Below, one piece after another: positions 11,188 to 23,781 of a stretch of DNA of 64,000 nucleotides. Source of the DNA: Euglena gracilis (taxonomy: Eukaryota > Euglenida > Euglenophyceae > Euglenales). The notes under the pieces were generated by a model. It saw only the letters and a program-made list of their open reading frames with translations, was not told where the DNA came from and ran no database searches. How positions within the stretch are numbered: position 1 is the stretch's first letter; the number at the start of each line of letters is the position of its first letter. The translations under genes were made by a program, and so were the position numbers. The stretch lies in contig CP154957.1 in assembly GCA_039621445.1 (NCBI GenBank), positions 5,326,504 to 5,390,503 of the forward strand. The letters run 5' to 3'.

Positions 11188-11370
11188 GGATTTTGTTATT
11201 TGAGGTTCAGATGGGGGTGGGAGGAGTTTCCTGCCTCTCGTGATGCAGAATGCTTGCATTTCTAAAGGATTTTCATGTAATCCCTGTTTCATCATTGGTT
11301 TTTTTACCCCTCCGGACCCCATCAAGGGCCCACCGACCCCCACCAACCAAAGATTTCCATCTGAGGTTGT
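11188..11370. repeat. Inverted partial copy of the 1-532 repeat
   Basis: The segment is the reverse complement of about 180-355 (and of the second copy near 4165-4340), with few differences. It shows that this repeat is dispersed and not only a tandem pair. Confidence 0.75.
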
Positions 11371-11639
11371 TTATGTTGGTGTAAGGCACTTATTTGGATT
11401 CATCCGGACCATTTCCGGGTGATTTGGACCTGCCACAGACCATTTTTATGACCACCGACTAGCCACCGACTAGTTTGCATACAATTTTATTCATGGGGGG
11501 GCTTAAAAGTCGATGGTTTTGACCCGTTAGTATATTAGAGTGGGTAGTCGGCTGACTAGTCCGCCGACTAACTACCCAACTAAGTCTCTAGCTACCGACC
11601 AATTGGTTGGTAGACTACCATCCCCCTCCCATTATGTAC

Positions 11640-11912
11640 CCCCCCCCATTATGTACCCCCTGGGGGGGAGGTACATAATGGGTGGGGGGGATGGTAGCTC
11701 ACTGTCATAACACTTTTTCTAAAGAACTTCCCAAAAAAGTGCTCAAAAATCGACGTTTTTGGGACGTTTTCAAAAAATGCCAAGAGCCAGTCGTCCAGTT
11801 TGGCAATGTTGCCCCACGCAGCTCGCAAACCTTTTGGAAATCCCGGGCAGCTGCCGGCGCCATATAGGGGGGAGGTCACGTTATTAAAAACCTCATTTCC
11901 ACCTCGGCGCAC
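11640..11912 (-). pseudogene. Fragment of a recombinase-like element (5' part, antisense)
   Basis: On the minus strand this fragment matches the region around 19880-20250: GGATTTCCAAAAGGTTTGCG, then AGCTGCGTGGGG, then a stretch translating as KLDDWLLAF. Here the GTTTGCGA site occurs once and uninterrupted. At 19908-20201 the same site is duplicated around an inserted element. The fragment is too short and degraded to encode a product. Confidence 0.6.
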
Positions 11913-12059
11913 AGCGCCGGAGGAAAATTTTTCTTCCAGTTGGGGGAAACCCGGACCCCCCCCCCCGGGGGGGGGGGGGGGGGTCTAGCTAGTCCATTTT
12001 TTCCAGTGTCTAGCCGACTGGCTGGCCAGTACCCCCCTCCCCGGGGGGGTCCTTTGATA

Positions 12060-12780
12060 CGAAAACTGTGTCCAGAACGCCGGTTCGGGCGTGAAGCCGT
12101 GTTCCAGCAGCCCGAACCGGCGTTCTGCATTTGCCCTTTGGACGGTAAAGGTCACCAACGCAAAGAAATTTGTGCAGAATCGGTCCTGGTTCCCCTCCAC
12201 GTTGACCACAATGGTCAATGCTTTGGCTGCGTTGTAAAGGGAAGCGCCCTCCCATGTCAGCTCCTTTGTGCCTTTGGTGCAGTTATCCACAATGTTGTGC
12301 TTTTTTCAACGCTCGCGAGAAGAAGCAAAAAGCCGAAGAACAGGAGGTGCCTGTAGTGTCCGAGGAAGAAATTGTGCGGCTTTTTGACCTGACAAACTGG
12401 AACCACCTTTTGGAGAACTAGAGGATACATTTGTTGATTGCCTACAACTTGGGCCAAAGGCCTGAGATGTTTTTGGAGCTGGCGGTGGGGTGTTTTCATC
12501 CATCAGAGGGGGAGGGGGTGACCGAAGTTTTGGTGAAGTACCCAAAACAAAAACCGTGTCAGAGCAATCAACAGAACGCCAAGAAGCCTCTCCGGGAGCA
12601 GCTTATGCTGCCCGGTGACAACCCCAAACTTTGTGGGGGGGAGGATTGGCGCCGGCAGTTCTTCAGTCACCGGTTTCCCGCCCGAACCGGTGTCCAAGAC
12701 ACCGGTTCGGGCGTGAACCCAGAGCCTCCATACGCGGTTTCAAAGCTTCCCTTGATTGCAAAGGTTGAACCTTGAATCAA
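12060..12780 (+). pseudogene. Decayed recombinase-like ORF, copy A
   Basis: Flanked by palindromic CCGAACCGG blocks (about 12070-12125 and 12665-12745). The coding part is a degenerate version of the copy at 20.2-21.0 kb, with stops and shifts. The recognisable parts are an E/K-rich segment, LFDL, then [12 protein letters not shown] and KYPKQK. The LLIAY-GQRPE segment looks like the helix carrying the first catalytic arginine of tyrosine recombinases. The later H-x-x-R and Tyr motifs were not identified, so this is only a weak resemblance. Confidence 0.5.
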
Positions 12781-12819
12781 CCAAAACGTCATAAAAAAAA
12801 ACAATATTTTTTGGATGTT

Positions 12820-13135
12820 TTCTTTAACCCCCCCCCAAATATAAAACCCCCCGTGGGATCTTGAAATTTCCGCCCAAATATAAAACCGGGGGGTTTTGCA
12901 TTTGGGGGTTTATGTCGCCAGGTTACAACTGTGCCCCCCCCCCCACACCAACCCAATTTTCAGCCGGTTTTGAGGCAGCCGCCTCAGAAGTCAATTTATT
13001 TGCTTGGAGATGTTGCCTGAACCAGTGTCCTGGACACCGGTTCGGGCAGGAAATTTCCCGCCAGAACCGGTGTCCTAGTCAACAGGTCAGGTGTGAAGCC
13101 AGAGCCCCCGCACACGGTTTCAACAGAACTGGATG
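12820..13135. repeat. Repeats: C-run/ATATAAAACC element trace and CCGAACCGG palindrome
   Basis: At 12825-12905 there is a CCCAAATATAAAACCCCC motif and its inverted counterpart, as in the 32768-33512 element. At 13020-13130 lies another GGTGTCCTGGACACCGGTTC palindrome ending in a GAAACC-type arm. From 13135 to about 13850 no gene or clear repeat unit is seen, except simple T and TTGCCAAAA runs. Confidence 0.5.
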
Positions 13136-13849
13136 ATGTGAAACCTCCCAATCCCCCCCCCCCCGGTGTGTCAACACATTGCCACCACTTCAGGTCAGCA
13201 GTGGTTTCTTGCACCCAGGGGTTTTTCAGTTGCCATTGGGTTTCTGCTTCTTGGGGGTGGATTTTGGCAGTTGACGATGCTCAGCCTGCTGTCACCCCTC
13301 CTGGCCGAGACGACAATATGGCGGGGCCATGAGTTGTATTTGGGTGGATGGGCGATTGATCATTTATTCCCACAATGTTGACCTGTTGTTGTTTTTTTTT
13401 TTTTTTTTGGCATTTGGCAATTTGCCAAAATAGGGCATTTTGGCAAAATACACCATTTTGCCTGTGTTTTTTTTGCATTGAATGTGCCGGCCCAGGCTCA
13501 AACACCTTATTGAAAAACAGCCAGGGTCCAGCAGCCCAAACACAAACAAATACCTTGTGTTTTCGTGTGGATTTGTGCCTGCATTCAACTATGGGCCAGT
13601 GCTGCCAGAGACAGGTTTTTTTATAAAAAATATCTCTGCTCAATTTTTTACATTTCCCCTCCAATTTAAGGCAGTTTAAGGCATTTTTTCAAGGTTTTGG
13701 CACATTTTGGGGCTTTTAAGGCGCCATTTTCCAGGGCGGTCCACATTTAAAGGCGCATTTCAAGGCATTTTAAGGGAATTTATGGCCCTTGAAAGAAGTA
13801 ACCTCAGATGGCCTGGCCATCTGGACTGTCCGGTCCTTGAGGAAATAAA

Positions 13850-16800
13850 ACCACCTCCATTGTCACCAATTTCATCTCGGAATGGCGCTTTGTGGTTCGC
13901 CAGGATCAGTTCAAATGCAGCACCTGGCAAGAACCCCTGGTTGCAATCCAATTTCCACAATGCCAAGGTTGTCCCCGACCAACTCCAATGGAATCCGCTG
14001 CCCATTCCTGAAGCCACAGAGTCAGTGGTTGGCAAAACGGAAGCAAGCCAAACAACAACCCCCCCCCAAGATGTTGTGGGACTCCGGCCGCTGGCTGCTG
14101 TGTCAAATTTTCTGAGGCTTTTGTCATAGAGTTCTTGATCTTTGTTTATTTGAAAAAAAAGTTGGCAAAAAGAAGAACATTGTTGGAATTTCTTTTCGCG
14201 TGGAGAGCTCATCATTAAAACCTGGTTCATTAGGCCAGAAGACGCCAAAATTTTTGACTAACAGTCCCAAAGTTATGTGCCGTGGGGTGGTGGGTGGGGT
14301 CGAAGCCCCCGGGGCGTCCCGGACGGCCGTCCCACCCTTTCCATGATGTTGTGAACTTCTTAACTCCTCACAGCTTCTCTCACTTTGCCATTTGTCAATT
14401 ATCTTTTTGGCTTCAGTGATCACTTTTCTTGAGTGAAAAAAATATTGAGGCAAGTCGAATTTACCTGATCTGGAATGCTTCTCAATATTGATGTTATGTT
14501 TATGGTGTTTGTTTTGCCCACCTCTGTTGGCAACCCACTGATTTTGTAAAGGAAACAGGATTGGCAGCATCTGCACCGTCTAGATTGTCATTTTGTCTGG
14601 ACCCACTCTTCCAGCCAATCAGGGGAGGCATTTGGGGGACCCCCTCCAATTGACCATTTTGGACCCTCCGCACAAAGTCACCGACTGGCCCAATGAAAAG
14701 CTTTTCTTTGGAAATGGGTAATTAGGGCCCCTTGCTGTTGGAACAGACTGACATTCCTTTCAGAAAAAAACTTTTTTGGGACTTCTTGAAAGAGTTTTTG
14801 AAATGAATTAAGAGTTATTGGAAATATTGACAGCATTCTCGAAAAAAGTTTTGACAGGGCTTATGAAAAGTTTTGACAAGAAGCTTGAGATGGTAAAATG
14901 GTGTTTGGTGCGACCATGATTAAAAAGTCACATCCAAGGAACAGTGGTTGTTGTGGTGTTTTTTTTTCTTCATTGGGCTTGGGGGGGGTTGGGGAATAGG
15001 ACTTGACCAAGCTCTTTTCATCAAACAACCACCATGGCTCCACCAGAATGCTTAACAGAATTCTTATTCTGGAAATTAGTTGATAAAATTGAAATAGCAG
15101 ATCTTGATTTTAGAATCGCCAGATCGCCAGATCGTCCAGAGAATCGCCAGATCGTCCATCTGACCCCCCAAAAATTGTCTCTGATTTGTCCAAAGCGCTT
15201 CTAGAACCCCATAGTACCAAAAAAAATTGAAAAGAAAGTGAAACTCCAAAATGTCCAAAATGTCATTTAAAATGCCCAAGCTGACCAGCAACAGATTTGA
15301 ATGTCTTGGAAAGCGATCAACATGAACAGTTTCAATGTCTTGGAAATCGACCGACAGAAACGGGCACCGTTTTGGAAATCGACCAACATACCACAACCCT
15401 TATTTGAACCCCCCCCTTAATTGAGCATCTGGGTCCAGGGAAGAAATTTTTTTAGTGCCAAAGGCGCCGAAAATTTTTTTGCGTCCTCTGTCATTTGAAG
15501 ACTGGCTTTGTAGACTGGTTTTGGCTCCAGACAGACCCTCCCTGGCGGGGGCGGGGGGGGTCAGCCAGCAATGTTTGAAAGTGACCACCTGGTGCCTTTG
15601 GCTCCGGAATTTTTTGGGATTTTTGGCCAAAATCCTTTGATTCAGTCCATTTGGCTGAGTGGCCAAAGTCCCCCCCCCTCCACCATTGCTAATTGACCCC
15701 CCGGGGTCAGTTAGCAATGGTAAACCCCCCCAAATAGTATTGCACCCGCTGCTCTATTGGACGGCCGCCTCCGGCGGCGGGGGGTGCAGCACTATTTGGA
15801 CCCGCAGCACTGTTGGAATGGGTGCCTCTTAGTCCTGGCCTATCACCACAGGCACCCTTTTTCTCTGCTCAATGTCCTTCTCTGAGGCTATTGACGGTCG
15901 TGTGGTTCATCTTCGGACCACTTCTGTGAGTTGTTCAGGTGGGAATTTGCCCCCTTTCCCCTCTCTGCGGATTAAAAAAGGTGCCTGCAGCAGGCTGCAG
16001 CTTCTACGCATTTCACATTGCTGTGTTTTGGGGGGGGTGCAGCACTGTTGGACGCTCGCTTCATCCGGCGGGGGGTGCAGCACTATTTGGACCCGCAATA
16101 CTATTAGGGGGGGTTTTATGGTCCGAACCACCTCCACCACCCACCTGTCTTTGTGTCAATCCCTTCACAACCCCATCAACCCCAGCATCTCAGGTGGCCC
16201 GGCAATTCTGCGATTGACTTGTGACATTCTGTGGTGCTGGCAGCCCAGAGAGCCGCACCGGACTCGCCATCCACAATTATGCCTGCAATGCTTCCATGGA
16301 CCGACGGGCCCTTTGCAATTCAGATGGAGATCTGCTGCTGGTTCCCCAAACTGGTGAGCTTCAGATCAGAACAGAAATGGGTCTGAGCAAAGGTCCTTTC
16401 GGATTGAGGTCGTGATGTTCATCGGCAGGAAAGTTTGAAAACCACATTTGACAACAACAATTTCAATCTCTTTTATGCGGTGAACCAGTCATCCCCCGGC
16501 GGTTCATTCCTTTTCATTGTTTGGTTTTGCTTCAAAAATACTGCTGTTGGTTTTGCTTGTTCATTTGACATCATCATCGGTTCGGATTTGGGTCGGTTTT
16601 GCTGCTCTAAATTTCGCACATCCAGACAATTTTAAAGCTCCACAAAAGTTCTTTGTCAGGCGAAGGAACCTCTGGAGCCGATGACCGTCGAGCCAGGGGA
16701 GATGTGTGTCATTCAGCGTGGGATTAAACCAGGTGATTTTCTGCCGATCGTATTTTGAACATTGATGTGTCCCAAGTGGGCCGACCACAGCGTCAATCCT

Positions 16801-19800
16801 GGGGTTGACCCACTCCACCGCCCTGCCCCCCGAAACGGAATGAAAATTTAGCTTTTGTTTCTGACTTTATTCTCAATCATGTTTCTCAACTCCCCGGAAA
16901 TAAACACCCTTCTGTTGCAAATTCTTTTAAGGAGGGTCACATGATTTGCAGGCAGCTTGCATGATTGCACACAACTGCTCAATTTTTTTTTGAAGACCTG
17001 TGATCACTTTTCAGGTGTGCTCAAGCTGGCTGAGTGTTTGAGATTTTTTTTTATATAATTTTTTCAAATTTTAGAAATTTTAGAATTTTTTTTTACTATT
17101 CTTGTTCTCATCATCATTGTTTCTTGTTTTTGTTTTTATCATCTTTTATTATATTTTTCATTATGTAGGGGGTTGGGACCATCACAGCCCGACCGGAGGT
17201 GTAGGTGGGTGAATGAAAATAATGTCAATGGCACGACCAGAACAAGAACAAGAACTACAAGCAATAAACAATTACAGTGTGAACAGGATGATTCGTTGCC
17301 TATCAGTTAAGGCAATATACCCTTCAGTAAAAATGCCGTATGTCTTGCTCCTGATTCTCGTATCTATTTTTTCTTGTTAATTATTAGCATCATTATTTTC
17401 CTTGTTGCTGTTGTTTTTACGTTTATTTATCTTTTTTTTAAAATTCTTTAACGCCACAGTGCCTTCCATCATCTCCCCAGATTGTTTTCATGTTGAGCAC
17501 AGCACCAATGAAAACCTGGTGTACATTTAATGACCAACTTTGGGTGGGTGGGTGGGTGGGTGGGTCGAACACATCCCGCAGAGGGGGAGGGGAAAATGGG
17601 CACTTGTTTGTTGCTTTTGACCCTGATTGGTTCATTTTCCTGCATGCTTTTCACATTTATTTTCATGCTTTTCATGCTTTTCATGGTTTCTCATATTTAT
17701 TAGTTCCTTCGCGCTTGATGCATCAATTCAAATGGTTTGTGTCTGCACAAGGTTGAAGGACCTGAAATTGGTTTCAGGTCGCTGTCACAGAGCCAGGCCT
17801 TTTATTTACGGAAAACGGTATTGTAATCTTTTTGCCCTGTTGCTGTGGACCATGTATGAGGAGGGCGTAAACCCCCCCCTCCAACAAGTGCGCAGTGTTC
17901 TAATTATGTTCAAGGGTCTGAAACGACCTCCCTAAAAAGTGCGCACCCCCCAATGGAGAAACCGCTGTCTTATCCCAGGTCGGAAAGCACACGCAATTAT
18001 GCTGAAGGTTCATCGGACTGGCTTGAGAATTCCTTCTCACAACTGTCCTCCTCAGACCAAATATTTCTATTGTCCGAGCCAAATTTGACACACAATCAGT
18101 TGACTCATTGCTTGGCATCACACGAAGGGTGGTGGAAAATTAAGTATTTTTGCTTCGCCTAACACGTGCGCACTGCCATAATAAGTGTGCGCCCCTTCCG
18201 GGGTCCGAAACTACGTCCTTTAAAATGTGCGCACCTGTTAACTGTGCAGGGGGGTCACGTGGTTTTTCTGGGTGGGTCCCCCCGCCCCCTCCCTCCTGGA
18301 CGGGGGGGGGATCCCGACCCCCCCCCCCACCTGCCAAGGGGGTCTGGACCGAGGTACCTGGGACACCCCCAAAAGGTCAAATTTTTATTTCCAGCCTTCG
18401 CACCAAATTTTTTTTGCATTTTTGACAAAATCCCCCCCAAAAGTGCCCAAACTGGCACTGGGGGTCAAAATCGTGCTGGGCCAAAAATCAGTCATTCAGA
18501 CCGCGCCACTGTAGAGATGGGAGGGGTGCCCCCCCCCTCAGCCTGGGGGTCTGACCCCCCCACCTGCCCTTATATCGAAACCTGGCTGCTAGCCCAGCTT
18601 TTGCTGGGTCCAGCTGGACAAACTTTGAAAGAGTTGTCAACAATGTTCAATAAACAGTGTTTTTGAGCTTTTTCAGAGGTTTTTGTTTTGCGAGATGCTC
18701 ATTTTCTTGAGCACAGTGCTTGGTAGGTCATTTTTTTTGGCAGTTGTCCGATTTGGCTTCCGCAGCCCAGCAGAGGAAGGGCTGGATGGGAGGGCTGGTC
18801 AGCCCAAATTTCCAGCCAGCCCAATGTCTAGCCAGCCGAATTATCTAGCCCGAGCTCAGTCTTTAAAGAGATGTATGCCGTATTCAAATTATTCTCACAG
18901 TATTCCTTATTTCTTTTTAATCGAAGGCCTGCCTAAGGCCAAGCAGGGGGTACATTGCTGAGGTCTATGAAAACCATTTTGCTTTGCCTGACCTTGGGCC
19001 GATAGGAGCCTGGGGCTTGGCCAATTCGCGAGACTTTGAAACCCCTGTGGCAAATTACCAAGACAGCTCCGAAGAATGGTGTGCGTCTGCTCACGAGCTT
19101 CTGTTGGGTTTGTGACCAGAGATTTTTTGAAGGTTGGACCCCCGGGGTAGAGGTTCTGCCCGACTCCCACCCCCGGGGGGGGGATGGGGGGTCGGGCGGT
19201 CGGGCGGAGTGTCCCTCCAAAGGGGGGGGTTCCCTCCATTTTCGGGTCGAAGCGCAAAACTTGTTTGACCAAAAGTTGACCCCCAAAAGTGGGTCCCATG
19301 GTTTGCCTGACAGGTTACAGGAATGATGCCATGTTCTGTGTCTTTTTGTTAAAATTACAATGTTTGAAGTTCTTTAAAAAAAACATCATATTATCTGAAT
19401 GAATCAGGAAATACCGCAAGGAAGATTGGGGGGCCTTTTGGGGGGGGGTGATGTCCCCCCCAAATCTCTTAAGAGCGGTCACTCCCAGACACCGGTTCGG
19501 GCGTGAAACCTGTGCCTGGGACACCGGTTCGGGCGGTAGCCCGAACCGGTGTCCCAGGCACAAGTTTCACGCCCGAACCGGTGTCTGGGACACAGTTTTT
19601 GAAACCGTGTATCGGGGGCTCTGGTTTCACGCCTGAACCGGCTTCTAGGGACACACGGTCATGAACTGCTATTATTAACTGGTTTTTCTCAATGTACGCC
19701 AGCCAAGTCACTACCGTATGCACCAGTGCGCTGGCCCAACCCCCTACACCAGCAGGATTTCTGGCTGGTCTGGCTGCCGCCGCACCTCGGGAAACGCCAG

Positions 19801-19948
19801 CAGCCCACTCACTTTTGTTTGGGGATACGTTTGTCAACAGTTGCCCCCGTGGTGATCTTGCGAAAGGTAAAATGGTGGCGCTTTCAGCTGCCCAGGATTT
19901 CCAAAAGGTTTGCGACAGGCTTCTTTTTAAGTCAGCAGACCCCCCCCC

Positions 19949-19981
<33 letters not shown>

Positions 19982-22900
19982 CTCCGGGCCAGTCCCCCCC
20001 CCCGGGGGGGGGGAGTCCCGCGCCGGAGGCGCTGGGTATACCTTTTCGGCGCAAAGCGCCGAAAAATTTTGGAAATTACCTTTAACGGGCCCGATTTTTG
20101 GGGGGTCCCCCCCCCCGGGGGGGGCCCGCGCCACCCTGGGTGGGTGGGGGGGGACCCCCCCTCCCCCCCCCGGGGGTCTTAAAAAGAAGCCTGGTTTGCG
20201 AGCTGCGTGGGGCAACGTTTGACAAACTGGACAACTGACTGGCTCTTGGCATTTGCTCTTTGGACGGTAAAGGTCACGTGCCTTTTTGATCACAGTGACG
20301 AGAAGCAGCAGACAGCCGCCGCCCAACGCAAAGAAATTTGTGCTAATGTCAAGGTCCAGGATCGGTCCTGGTACCCCTCCACGTTGACCACCATGGTCAA
20401 CGCTTTGGCTGCATTGTATAGGGAATCGCCCACCCGTGTCGGCTTGTTTGTGCCTTCGGTGCAGCCACATTATCCGCAATTTTGTGGTTTTTTCAGCGCT
20501 GCTTCTCTTCGGGAGAGGAAGCAAAAGGCCGAAGAAGAGGAGGTGGCGATAGTATCCGGGGAGGAAATTATGCGGCTCTTTGACCTGACAACCTGGACCA
20601 ACTTTTTGGAGAGCCAGAGGATGAATATCCTGTTGATTGCCTACAATTTGGGCCAAAGGCCTGAAATATTTGCGGAGCTGACGGTGGGGTGTTTTCACCC
20701 GTCAGAGCGGGAGGGTGTGAGCGAAGTTTTGGTGAAATATCCAAAACAAAAAGCGTGCCAGCAATCAACAGCACGCCAAAAAGCCGCTCCGGGAGCAGCT
20801 CATGCTGCCCCGAGACAACCCAAAACTTTGCGGGGTGGAGGCTTGGCGATGGCAAAAGGCGAGCCTGCCTGATGCTGGCAATCCCTCCGTGCCTTTTTGG
20901 CGCTCGGCTGCAACTTTCAACAAGGTTCCAGGCTCTGTCCAGGCAACTTATGCCACGTTCCGTGGGGCAGCAACCTGGGCGCGGGATGTCTTGGACCATG
21001 CGATTGTCTTCAAAGATCTCGCGCGCCGATTTCCCTGTTAAATTATTGTTACCGTTTGGTTCACAACTCAGCACACCGATTTTCACTTCGCTCTGAGCTT
21101 TTGTACTATTGCATAGTTCACTCCCAGACACCGGTTTCCCTCCCGAACCGGTGTCTGGGACACCGGGTCGGGCAGGAAATTTCCTGCCCGAACCGGTGTC
21201 CCAGACGCCGGTTCGGGCGTGAAACCAGAGCCCCATACACGGTTTCAAGGCCCTTTCCCCACTTCCACCTGCTTCTGTCATCCAATTGCGAGAAGTGCCT
21301 TCTCACTCCCCAGCAAGGGGATGCACACATGGTCCACACCCATTTTTGTCCCCCGAACCCTCCCCCCTTTGTCTAGTCCAAGCACCTCATTTTTTTTTAA
21401 ACTGTGTTCACCTTCTCAGGAAGCAGTTTTTGATATCTCCAATATTGTCCTCGTCACCAAAAAATGTGGGCAAGTGGGAGGGTGTTTATTTGACCAAAGT
21501 TTGGGTGAGGACGGGAGGGCTCCATTTGTGGTAAATGGGCGCATCTTGGAAATCGATAGTAAGAGACAGAGTCCAACTGAAATCCGTTTCCATGGTCTTT
21601 TTTTCCCCCACTGCTTGTGCAGGACTTTGGTGCAAAAGTTCTGTGGGCACTTGTTTGAAGCTGTGCAAGATCATTCTCCATTTGATGTGGTAGCATGGCA
21701 TGGGAACTATGCCCCATACAAATACAATCTCAGTCGGTTCTGTGTTGTCAATTCGGTGAGCTTCGATCATTTGGACCCATCGCTGTTCACTGTCCTCACT
21801 GCTCAGAACAGAGACAAGTTCTGCTTTTGTTGTTGTTCAGCAAATAAGGCAAGAAAAATTTTTTTTAATTGTTTGCTTATTTACCAAAGAGGTTCATTGA
21901 GTTGCTGTCTCTGTACCCCAATTATTTTGCTTTTGCAAATGCTCAACTTTTCCCCATATAATTTGATCTGTGAATATATGTAATATCACATGTAATTTAT
22001 GATAATATGATCTTGTGATAATTATATGTTATGGTAATATGACAATATAATATAAATAATGATATATAACATCATTAATATTTTTTTCTATTCATATTAT
22101 ATTGTTTTAATATCATATCACATGTCATTACTTTTACTTTTTTTCAAACAAAACCTGTCTGCGTTGCATTTTACTTCAACGTTTTGTCTCCCTGGTTTCT
22201 TTCCATTAGCGATGCAAGTTGAGTTTGAGAGCTGGATTATTCCCATTTCTTGTGTATATCTTGGTTCTCTCGTGACATTTTTTTTTAGAGCCCAACCCTG
22301 GTCCTTGTCCCTGCTGCAAACAACACAGCCAGGGGTGGCTGCTTGTGACCAGGTTTGCTTTTTTCCCAGGGCAAAAGGAGGTGGTGGTGAGGAAGGGCCA
22401 CTGTGACCCTGTGAAAAGGAATGCCAGATGACGTTGATTTGCAAGATCTTTGTGTTTTTTTTTTTGAAATAAGGAAAGATCTTCTGAGGGGGGTTGTTTT
22501 GGACAAATTTGTTGTTTCTTTCACTTCAAAAAATGCCCTCTCCTCAAGTCTTCGATATAGTCATTTGGCCGTGTTTTTTTAACTGTTCTTTAGGTCCCAC
22601 GACCGTTTTTTTTAAAAAAACCCTGTTGAGGAAAGTTGTGTGTTTTTTTGATTTGCATTCTCAGCGGATTTGTTCGAATGCAGGTTGCCCAGCCATCTTG
22701 TCCTCACAAGGATGCCCAGCCCTGTGTAACGAAACCTGCATGTGATTTCGTAATCTTTCCACCCCGGTGGATGGTCCAAGAGCACACTTTTCGACCTCCG
22801 TATTATCACCGGAATTGCATGTCAGAGTACATGGGTTCCATCCGGGGCTCGTATGAGGCGAAGCACGATGGCTTCCATCCCGGCGGCGGCTCATTGCATT

Positions 22901-23730
22901 CCATCATGATCTCCCATGGCCCAGACGCGAAAACATTTGAGAAAGGCTCCTGTCAGGTGTGCATTGCAAGGCCAGGGGATATGGAGGTTCCGGAGCACCT
23001 TGGGGTGCCTGCCCAACAGACATTAGCCCCCCCCCAACCCCGGAGGATCCGTGGCAGGGGTTTTTTGAAGTCGTGGACTCCTGGGGGGGGTAGGGTGGGT
23101 GGGGTGTACTTTTCGGTGCCGAAGGCGCCGAAAATTTTGAAAAAGGTGCTATTGTTGGCATTTTTCGCGATTTTTGGGACATTTTTGGGGAAAATTGAGT
23201 GGGTCCCCACCCACCCACCCCCTGGGCCCCGAGCGAGAATTTGGTGATGGACTTTTTGGTGGTGGCTAGCGACCATTGGTGGTCGGGCCGACTAGTTGCT
23301 AGCGACCACCAATAATAAGTCCACCCCCCCCCAAAAGTGTTTAACCCTCCCTCCAAAAAAGTCATTCAAATATGAAGGACAATGACTCGAAACCCACCCA
23401 AATGCCTTCAAAAACCTCCATTCGCGGGTGAATTTGCAAAAAAATTTTGGGTAATATCCGAAGGTCGACTAAGTTCATCAAAGTGCGCAACTCGGCCATC
23501 ATTGGACTTAAGCTGTTTGTATGATCCAAGGTGGCATTATTCAGCACACTGTGGCACGTCAAACTGTGGATGTGGCCAAAAACGATCCCTCCCAGCATCC
23601 CGGCTATGATATCCTCCCTGCTGAATAATGGGGGGGGATAGAATTTAGTTCCTTCAAAGTTTGACCCTGGAACAGAATTTGTTGCAGGGTGTTGGAGGCA
23701 GTGCATACGTGACAGAATTTTTCTTCCCCT

Positions 23731-23781
<51 letters not shown>

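Larger units (their letters stand above)
19486..21250 (+). mobile_element. Recombinase-like element, copy B, with CCGAACCGG palindromic arms
   Basis: The arms at 19486-19650 and 21121-21250 are palindromic stacks of GACACCGGTTCGGGCGTGAA and its complement. The outer parts read GAAACCGTGTATCGGGGGC and its inverse. Between them lies the best copy of the ORF also seen in decayed form at 12.06-12.78, 11.64-11.91 (antisense) and 24.13-25.72 kb. The element sits entirely inside HGD intron 19079-21622 and carries a younger insertion at 19916-20193. Confidence 0.6.

Noticed and set aside
22720-22956. GT-AG splice giving a 33-residue insert between LTAQNRD and KPACDF in HGD
   Set aside because: It is in frame but far longer than the family at this point. 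The junction is left approximate rather than forced.
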